Notes under the pieces: generated by a model
What the model was told of the DNA's origin: nothing
Databases searched by the model: none
Seen by the model: only the letters and a program-made list of their open reading frames with translations
Program-made: the position numbers and the translations under genes
Shown here: positions 56,466 through 64,000 of the stretch, in pieces
Numbering within the stretch: the first letter of the stretch is position 1
Layout: each line of letters opens with the position of its first letter
Assembly (NCBI GenBank): GCA_035578175.1
Contig: JAQMRL010000022.1
Location: forward strand, 5,067,501 to 5,131,500
DNA from: Catonia carolina
Lineage: Eukaryota; Arthropoda; Insecta; Hemiptera; Achilidae
DNA length: 64,000 nt
Reading direction: 5' to 3'

Positions 56466-56981
56466 TGTACCCAAGGTTCGTAAATAAAAATCCAAATGTT
56501 TTAATGTTTCAAAATTCAATGTTTGTTTATTTTAAAATTCTTAGAAAAAAAAACAAATCTAAAAATTTTTAAAATTGTTAAAACCTTTAAAATTTTTTAA
56601 AATTTTTAAAATCTGTTGAAATCTTCTTGAATTGAATCTTCTTGAAATTGTTAAAGTATTTCTTGATAAAAATTATTTCATATATTTGAATCCTTTTATT
56701 TAAAAGTTGTAAACACGTCTTGTTTCTTCAAAGGTTTAAAATTGAATGGTCAACAATCCCTTTTTATTATTTTGAGTTAAATTTTCTTTTTATTTTATCT
56801 TTTTCTTTTTATTCTCACATCTGTAGGTGGTAAATCATCTGATATATGTTTTTATTTTGAGGTGTAAGTTAAGGGTTGTGTGTTTACGTTTGTGTGTTTA
56901 CGTTTGTGTGTGAATGTGTTTGATTTCGTGTGAGTTTACGTGTGTATGGGTGTTTTGTGTGTATACGTGTCTCATATTACA
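56466..56981 (-). repeat. 3' LTR
   Basis: TG...CA termini on either strand. Matches 58963-59477 throughout, with the only difference noticed being one A in an A9 run near 56547. Contains GTGTGTTTACGTTT tandem repeats near 56876-56905. Confidence 0.95.
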
Positions 56982-57223
56982 ATCTTCCCCTCCCCCGGGG
57001 GAAATGCATAAGTAAAAAAGGATAAGGGGTGGGTGCTTAAATGTGAAAAAGGAAGGCAAGTACGTAGCAGTTGTCGGCCTGAGACGGTAAAGTTCGGTCA
57101 TTCGGGGCCCCTTTTACAACACATCCACACATCAAGTAAACATCAGATACACTTTTAGTACAATTATCCCAAGCTCGAGGGTCGTGACGCACTTCACCTA
57201 ATAATATTACTAATCTTAGTAAA

Positions 57224-58484
57224 TTATGTAACTTTTTTAAGATTAGATATGTGTTCTTTGGTTATTTCTCCCCCAACGGTTTTACGGAGTAAGGCTGTAA
57301 CTGGAGTGGAGAAGCCGATGATATAAAATGGTTCAGACCATAGGTATGCCATTTTTGCACAAATATTTTTCCGTTTCGAACTTACGGGGTGAGTTTTAAG
57401 CAAAACTTTATCTCCCACCGAAAACGGATTTGGATGACGTGTAGCATTGTATCTACGTGCCATATCATGATGAGACTTAATTAGTTGTCGTCTAATTGTA
57501 CTCATCACGTTGCTCGAACGTACAGGATTCCGATGAAGGATGTCTTGGATATTCCACGCTCTATCCAAGGGCGTTTGAGCTGGAAAGTTATGTAATATGT
57601 CAAACGGACATACACCGTGAGCTGTATGTTGTGCCATATTAAAAGCTAATTGAAACCAAAAGAGGGATTTATCCCAGGTCGTTTGTGCAGTTGCGTGGTA
57701 TGCAATAAGAATAGACCGAAGATTTCGGTTTAACCGTTCGGCATGAGAAGGTTGTGGATGGTAAGGGGAGAGAGTGGTTCGTTTTATGCCTAGATTGAAA
57801 CAAAAGTTTTTAAAAATTTTTGGCATTATCTGTGACGATTAACCTCGGGATGGAGTAATTTTGAAAAATACGTTTTAATTCTTCTATAATGGAGGATGTA
57901 TTAATGTTTTTTAATGGAGCTAACCATGTAAATTTTGAAAAACTGTCTACCACCACTAGAATATATTTGTACCCTTGGTTGGTTTTTGGTAGACTACCCA
58001 CTTTATCAATAAATAATGTATCAAATGGTGTTGTCGGAACTCTAGAACTGAGATTTCCCCATTTATAATTCATTCCAGGTTTGCTGCGTTGGCAGGTTGT
58101 ACAAGCATTCACTTTTAAAGGAATTTCTCGATATACAGCCGGCCAATAAAAATACCGTGTAATTTTGTGTATAGTTTTAGCGACACCTAAATGTCCACCG
58201 ATTTCCGAATGATGAAAATATTTAAATACTAAATCTTTTAAGGAATTGGGGAGAACGATTTTGGTCGGATTATTGTTTTTATCTTTTAGACATAGGACTC
58301 CTTTGGATAAACAAAATTTATTATCCATTTGTTGTTTTTGTTGAAGGATAAAGGTATCCTGTTCCTGATGTTGTCTTATGTCTGTAAAAGATAGGGAGAA
58401 CTGCGATAATAAAGTATTAATATAAGATATATCTTTTGAGATATCTTCATTATTTAAATCGTACATCCTCGATAATGCGTCCGC
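57224..58484 (-). pseudogene. pol 3' part: RNase H end and integrase, one frameshift
   Basis: Integrase inserts the cDNA into chromosomes. The frame opens with ADALSRM (58484), the usual end of gypsy RNase H. From the Met at 58466: a zinc-binding HHCC module YFHHSEIGGHLGV (residues 84-95) with CTTC (122-125), then catalytic Asp 154 (TLFIDKVG) and Asp 213 (VTDNAKNF). The frame then hits TAA in a T5/A5 run. The other frame (57826-57224) continues with LSPYHPQPSHAERLNRNL, where the Glu is the third catalytic residue, and a C-terminal domain with VGDKVLLKTHPVSSKRK and a final KEHISNLKKVT. The break is a 1-nt difference at about 57815, the only lesion I see in the integrase. Confidence 0.9.
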
Positions 58485-58627
58485 CCGTTATCTAAGAGTT
58501 TTTGTAATCTTTGCCTTTTTTGTCTTACGTTTCCTGTTGTTGTGCTTTTCCGTATTCTAAGTTGGAAGTTAAGGTTTGTTTCGTCTAGTTTAGTGGAATC
58601 AAGAATCGGTGCTACCTGTCTATTCAT
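58454..58627 (-). pseudogene. gag N-terminal stub fused out of frame to pol
   Basis: From ATG 58627, the first one downstream of the presumed 5' leader with a good A-rich context, 48 codons of basic, glutamine-rich gag-like text (MNRQVAPILDSTKLDE ... RLQKLLDNG) run to 58484. There the sequence switches to the RNase H end; in the gag frame nine more codons follow before TAA at 58456-58454. Family assignment of this stub as gag rests on position, not on a motif. Confidence 0.55.
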
Positions 58628-58962
58628 GTTTCTATTTGTTTTGTTTGTTGATGATGATTATTTATGTGTATGTAATAGATGACTTACCAGTCGACGTCGG
58701 TATACCTGTCAGATGTGAGTTGTTTATAATTTGTTTTTTGTAAATTTTAGAAGATTTATATTTTATTTTGGATTTCTCTCCCTTTTTTTCGGTCTTGACT
58801 TATTTTATTGGATGTTGTTTGATGATTTTTGTTTGATGATTTTTCACTGGTTCGTCCTTTTTTATTGTTTTGATATCCTTCCCAATTTTATTGTTGAACT
58901 TATTTATTGAAATCTTCTATTGAAATTTTCTATTGAAAGTATCCTGGTCACGGCACCATTTT

Positions 58963-59477
58963 TGTACCCAAGGTTCGTAAATAAAAATCCAAATGTTTTA
59001 ATGTTTCAAAATTCAATGTTTGTTTATTTTAAAATTCTTAGAAAAAAAACAAATCTAAAAATTTTTAAAATTGTTAAAACCTTTAAAATTTTTTAAAATT
59101 TTTAAAATCTGTTGAAATCTTCTTGAATTGAATCTTCTTGAAATTGTTAAAGTATTTCTTGATAAAAATTATTTCATATATTTGAATCCTTTTATTTAAA
59201 AGTTGTAAACACGTCTTGTTTCTTCAAAGGTTTAAAATTGAATGGTCAACAATCCCTTTTTATTATTTTGAGTTAAATTTTCTTTTTATTTTATCTTTTT
59301 CTTTTTATTCTCACATCTGTAGGTGGTAAATCATCTGATATATGTTTTTATTTTGAGGTGTAAGTTAAGGGTTGTGTGTTTACGTTTGTGTGTTTACGTT
59401 TGTGTGTGAATGTGTTTGATTTCGTGTGAGTTTACGTGTGTATGGGTGTTTTGTGTGTATACGTGTCTCATATTACA
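58963..59477 (-). repeat. 5' LTR
   Basis: Partner of 56466-56981; would hold the promoter for minus-strand transcription. An obvious TATA box cannot be singled out in such AT-rich sequence. Confidence 0.95.
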
Positions 59478-59481
59478 GTAG

Positions 59482-61559
59482 TAAACATAGTTAGCTCAGT
59501 TCATGTAACTTTATTTTGTGCAATTTTTAAAATTGTGAGTGGGTTCGGTTCAGTGTTATTTCATTTCAATTTAATCGAAGAGTTATAGATTTGTGGTAAG
59601 AATTTTTTTTTCAAATTTTCTATAGCGTGCAGTATTGGATTCCGGTTGGAAATAGGTAGCGGTGCCGATTCGAAAGAGACAGCCAACTTTCCCTCACTCA
59701 CTAAGTTTCTGCTACTACGAACCATTCCCCTTCACAAGTTCTAGGTACCAACAAACCAACTGTACGAGTTTACTGTTTGGTTGTTGTACCTGTGTTGGGC
59801 TTTTTGTGTACCGATTAGTGAGTGTTATTTTTATACAATTACCACACATTATTTTTATACAATGACTGGAATAATGGTATAGATAGAATGTTGAATAAGT
59901 TAGATCTTTAATTTAGTAATTTTGGATGGGTATCAGACATAAATTGTAATATTGTATGTATCCAATAATTAGTTAAACCATTCATTGTATTTAGTTGTGC
60001 ACATTGATGTCCCGGTGGAATAGGTTTTATTGTCGCTGAGAATTTATTATACGCCATTTTAGTTCATTTTGTCTAATTAAGTTCCTCCACTACGAAAGAA
60101 AATGACTTCGTGTTCGGTTAAAATCAGTGGATAGTTGTATTTTTTTCTTTTTTGTTATTGTTATTTGTTTTGTTTTAGTCAATAGTTCATTAAGATTCTG
60201 TTTTATAGTTAAAGTTGTTGTGCTGGCAACTATTATAATTGATGTTGTCTAAATTAACCCAGTTGGCCTAATGGATAAAATTAACAGACATGTGCCCGGT
60301 AGGAACTAGGAAATGAATTTTGTGTTGGCATTGTTAGCGACTAACTATATTCAAGTAATATTATAATAGTAATCTAAAACAAGACATATAAATGCATTTC
60401 ACTGAAGAAGGTTTAAAATTGTTACTTTTACAAAACTTTAAAACTTTACAAATTAAACAAAAATTTGTAATGACATACTGAAAACAAACCTATCATTTTT
60501 ATTTATGTAAGTAATTGAAAAAAGGAAATTGTAGGCCTGTATAAAATTTATTTCGTATTTTATTCTTATTCATACTTGTGTTATTTTAATGTAACGAATC
60601 TTTGGGATTCAAGAGTAAGCGTTATGAAATCATTAAACAGGAAAGGAAGAAAATACTGTATTGTGACCGCTCAACTGCATGTAATTTTTTCAATAAGTAG
60701 GCCTATTAACACATAAAAAATTATAGAAGTATTTAATTAATTTTATGTACAAAATTTTCATTATTATTATTATGTGTTTTATTAGTATATATCTATATAC
60801 CCGATTAGTGGTATGATGAAACTAACGAGTTTTTGATACGAAGAAGATGTAAAGTTGCATTATATCGATAAGGTTCGTATAAATGAAGTGTGTCAGTCAA
60901 TATTTCAGAGAGCTTAATCTACACATTATTGATATTTTATTTTAAAGTAGCTATTAATTTATTTAGTTATTCAATTAATATTGCTAATTGATTGCCCTTT
61001 GAAATACTTTTCACTGTATATAAAACCTGTATAATGAATTACAAATTGATTGAATTCAAAAAAGATATAACTTTATTTAAAATGAATTGAAATGAACTAA
61101 ACCTATTCGATACTCTTTCAATTAACCTGTAACACGAATAGCCTACTACATGCTAATTGCTACTATTGGAAACAGTTATTTCTGTGTGTATCGTTCTGTA
61201 AACTTTGGAGGATGTACTAGTTTAGTATCAGAAGTTAATTAACATTATTTTGTCTATACAGTAACACAACCATAACAGTTAACAAATTGAGTTAATTTTA
61301 GTTTTAATAACGTGTTTACTGAGTAACTGATGAATACATTGTTAAATAAATAGGTATTTTAACAAAGTCCTGACTTTTGATGAGTTTAGTACGTTCTATA
61401 AATTTATACATTATTGAACGATTATTCATAAACACAAAAATATATTCGAAACGAATATAGCCTATTTATCTGAACTATAAATTTAAACAACTGACCCGAT
61501 CAACTGAAAAACTACCTCTACGTACCAAATTTTCCTTTACAGATATTTATTTAAAAGTA
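59482..61559. other. Non-coding stretch with a tRNA-Arg-like relic
   Basis: No gene recognised. The piece at 60259-60275 is tRNA-like. Otherwise AT-rich. Confidence 0.4.
60259..60310 (+). repeat. tRNA-like relic (arginine-type D arm)
   Basis: AGTTGGCCTAATGGATAAAA matches the D-arm/box A of arginine tRNAs (GTGGCCTAATGGATAAGG). The following sequence does not make anticodon or T arms, so it is a SINE head or tRNA pseudogene. Confidence 0.4.
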
Positions 61560-61810
61560 AATAGGCTTATACAATTCAAGTTTCGGCTCTACTAAACCTT
61601 GCAACATTCAAAAGTTGTTGCATTCCTATCTAAATTTCTCCGACTTGTTACCGGTGCACCTTACTACGTGAGAAACAAAGTTACAATGACTTCAAAGTTC
61701 CCTTCATTACAAATAAAATAAACAGAAGTTACTTACGATTCTACAACACACTAGCCGATAATCCTACCTACATCTACTTTATACTTATAATTTTAGAGTT
61801 GGCAAATAAA
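61560..61810 (+). pseudogene. Jockey-like LINE ORF2 C-terminus remnant
   Basis: Frames read FGSTKPCNIQKLLHSYLNFS, then VTGAPYYVRNKVT-type text (CACCTTACTACGTGAGAAAC), FKVPFITNKINRSYLRFYN and LADNPTYIYF. This follows GTASxSNIxxIQxFQSKxLR, NAPYYVTN, LHxDL and the tail of Jockey ORF2. Frameshifts in the middle show decay. Confidence 0.65.
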
Positions 61811-62742
61811 TTTATTAAAGATTAAAAAATTTTTTAAGCGAATCACGAAACGATATTCATGAAGAATTTCATGTATTCATGAAGAGTTTCAACGGAGAAA
61901 TAAATAGATATTTATTGGTCAGGGTTTTAAACTCTGTAAAATTTGTCAGTAAGTTTTTTTGTTAGAACAGTATACCCAGTGATGCATTTTCTTACAAAGC
62001 AAAATAAACGTTTATCAAAATATAAAATATCGATCTATGTACAAAAATATTGAAAAGTAAACTATAGTAATTTCTTCATGAACTGATCAGCAAAATTAGT
62101 ATACACCCTACGCCTAATCTGTTCTAATTTGTAATAAAATAACTAACACAGAGAACGCACAGAATACGATATTATTATCTATCCTATTCCTAATAAAAAA
62201 TGTTTGTTAAACATTACTTATAAATAATTACTAGGCCTATTATGATTTTTATTTAAGTTCTTTTATTAAAATAAAAGAAATTTTTGAATAATTTAAAGCG
62301 AAATAAATTTCTGTTAAAGAATTAATTATGACCAAAACCGGTACGTAAGTATAACGCATAGTATCTGTTACGTCTTGTAAAATTAAAGTCGGTGTTGTTC
62401 GGTAGGTTTATCGCGAAATAATTTGGATGTTTGTTCAGCCATTGTTCGTAAGTTCTGCTAAATTGTGAAATTTCCTCTCTCACTGAGTTAAACCCGATGT
62501 AGTTATAAATATATTTGTTGCGTACGTAGTACTATGATATTCTAAGAATCCGTACGTAAATTTTTTCCTAACAACGTTCTATGCAAAAAATTATATTTTG
62601 ATTCACTTTTATTTGACATTTTTTTATTTGTACATAACTACTAAGTCGGATAATTAACAGAAAAAAGTAGCATAATCATTTTGAAAAAAAGTAAAATATC
62701 CATTTGGCATTCACTTTCATTTAAGGCTTATTAGTAATTGAT
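61811..62742. other. Non-coding spacer
   Basis: AT-rich, nothing recognised. Confidence 0.4.
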
Positions 62743-62888
62743 TTTTTACTTTCACTTGCCTACATGAATATATAGGAAAGAAAGTAGCTATTGTTTTCAT
62801 GTCGATTTTTCGAAACCGAGTTTTCACTGGATCTACACGTTTTCAGACCCCCTGAACCCAAAAAACATGTTTTTAGCGATTGGTCTGT

Positions 62889-62924
<36 letters not shown>

Positions 62925-63705
62925 AAAATATCTCAAGAACGGAACATCATACGAACTTGAAACTTGAAACTTAAGTTACATACCCTTACCGGACCCGACC
63001 CGAACATTTTCATCAAAATCGGTCAACCGGAAGTAGTAGTTTATTCGTATAATTTTTCACTTTTTTGCGAATTTCTCAAAAACTGGTCCTACGATTTTTT
63101 TTTTAAATCGCCCGGTTTACTCAATTTTTTATTCTCTACAAGATAGGGTAGGTGCCATGTTTGCTGAAATTCTGGGTGAGGCTGTTTTACGTAAAAACAT
63201 AGTTTTATTAAGATTGCGGCTTTAATATGCAATTTAGAGCAAACAATTTTATAATAAAAGTTGTAGAGAATTGAAAATTCTACAACTTTTATTTCAAACA
63301 TTTTTTTTGTATAACGCTTAGTTTAGCAGTAATTAGCGATTTTCTGTGTTTTTCTCACGAAAACGTGTGAAAAATCGATTTGTTTTAATATTTCAGCCTT
63401 AGTATGCATTGTATGACAAAAGTGTATATGATCAAATTTATAGAAAATTAAAAGATCTACAAATTTTATTTAAAGAATTTTTCACTACAGAGCCTAGTTT
63501 AGCGTGAAAGAGTGATTTTCCGCATTTTTAAGCCAAACTGAGTTCGATTTTCATTTTGCGTCTTTCATTCATGATTAAAATAAGGTTATGTTTTTGAGGT
63601 TAGTTTTTTGTTTATTTCTAATGTTTTATTACTAATGTTAGGTTTATTGTTAATCATTTGCATTGGCTAGAGAAAGTTGTGTGAGTGTTTCACACCAGAT
63701 TTTTA
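62743..63705 (+). repeat. REP1 dispersed repeat, copy D
   Basis: The cleanest copy. Start TTTTTTACTTTCACTTGCCT; (GT)n at about 62885-62922; GAACTTGAAACTTGAAACTT at 62954; GGTCAACCGGAAGTAGTAGT at 63021; a self-complementary block (AAAAGTTGTAGAGAATT, then AATTCTACAACTTTT) near 63259-63293; second CTACAAATTTTATTT block near 63464; end AGAGAAAGTTGTGTGAGTG, TTTCACACCAGATTTTT. The GTGTGA / TCACAC hairpin sits ~10 bp from the 3' end. Confidence 0.8.
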
Positions 63706-64000
63706 TAATTCTTTCTATATTTTACTCCTAATTAAATAGATTATGACTCCATCTACTCTTTGTTATTTTTATTTAGGGTATGTTTCTTCTTGTTAGGTGG
63801 TGTTGTACTTGGAAATTCGGATGGGATTTTAATCGGCTATAAAATTTTGAATATTATATCGATTAACCAACTTTATTCACACAACCATGTTTAAATCGTT
63901 GTGAAGGGTTAATACGTATAAACTATGAAAGGGGTACAAGTCATCTTGCTTAAGAATTTAGGTTGAAAAGTTTTGATTATTGAAATGCTACCTGTAGGGT
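63706..64000. other. Non-coding end of window
   Basis: Nothing recognised. Confidence 0.4.

Larger units (their letters stand above)
56462..59481 (-). mobile_element. Ty3/gypsy-type LTR retrotransposon, internally deleted
   Basis: GTAG duplications (56462-56465 and 59478-59481) flank two LTRs of 516 and 515 bp that are almost identical. Read on the minus strand, the LTR starts TGTAATATGAG and ends CCTTGGGTACA. Next to the 5' LTR (right side) is a primer-binding-site candidate TGGTGCCGTGACCAGGAT at about 58958-58941; next to the 3' LTR is a purine tract GGGGGAGGGGAAGAT at 56996-56982. The interior is only ~1.98 kb. It starts with gag and jumps to the end of RNase H and integrase. Protease, RT and most of RNase H are gone, so it could move only with help from an intact relative. 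Confidence 0.93.

Noticed and set aside
56466..59477. The two ~515-bp direct repeats as a segmental duplication
   Set aside because: TG...CA ends, GTAG duplications, a primer-binding-site candidate, a purine tract and integrase between them identify LTRs.
2147..63705. REP1 as a Helitron
   Set aside because: A hairpin lies near one end, but I see no 5' TC or 3' CTRR and no insertion between A and T; the class is left open.
2147..63705. REP1 as a solo LTR
   Set aside because: Neither orientation gives conserved TG...CA ends, and no short flanking duplications were found around copies A to D.
1..64000. CRISPR array, bacterial operon, riboswitch or prophage
   Set aside because: No regularly spaced direct repeats, no ribosome-binding-site-led gene strings; LINEs, mariners, introns and AT-rich spacers indicate animal nuclear DNA.

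Overview
The window looks like AT-rich (roughly 30% GC) nuclear DNA of an arthropod, most likely an insect. The evidence is the repeat content: Jockey-like and RTE/CR1-like non-LTR retrotransposons, mariners, a pogo/Tigger-like transposon with a pipsqueak-type N-terminus and a PHD-like C-terminus, a Ty3/gypsy-type LTR element and tRNA-derived SINE fragments. A hemipteran is a guess only. I recognise no intact host gene. Nearly all recognisable coding sequence is transposon-derived or pseudogenic, so this is intergenic or large-intron DNA.

Layout: 0-19 kb holds decayed LINE 3' ends on both strands, two copies (2.1-3.1 kb; 10.9-11.9 kb) of a ~0.95 kb dispersed repeat called REP1 here, and a perfect 20-bp hairpin at 3.2 kb. 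19.15-20.43 kb is a complete but dead mariner with both inverted repeats, followed by a third REP1 copy. 23.0-23.8 kb is a THAP zinc-finger pseudogene broken by a recent 137-bp duplication, downstream of a GC-box/CRE-like patch. 25.55-29.94 kb is a full-length Jockey-type LINE with matching 12-bp target-site duplications, an intact 896-codon ORF2 and an ORF1 that stops 46 codons early.

30-43 kb carries more RTE- and Jockey-like fragments, tRNA-like SINE pieces and one orphan ORF (40.4-40.75 kb). 43.35-45.76 kb is a nested complex: a mariner 3'-end fragment, then a ~527-bp-arm inverted repeat containing two head-less mariner 3' ends plus flanking REP1-like DNA, then a LINE fragment inserted in the same REP1-like copy. 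47.2-48.2 kb is a 5'-truncated LINE with a long RT reading frame. 51.58-54.38 kb is the pogo/Tigger-like element with TA duplications. 56.47-59.48 kb is an LTR retrotransposon with nearly identical LTRs and GTAG target duplications; its interior has lost everything between the start of gag and the end of RNase H, leaving integrase. 59.5-64 kb has one LINE tail and a fourth long REP1 copy.

Functionally the window is a record of transposition: an apparently young LINE and LTR element, older mariner and pogo remnants, and fossil LINE tails. No cellular pathway or convincing new system is encoded. The most unusual structures are the head-less mariner palindrome, the gag-to-integrase deletion derivative, the filler-DNA disruption of the THAP exon and the REP1 family.
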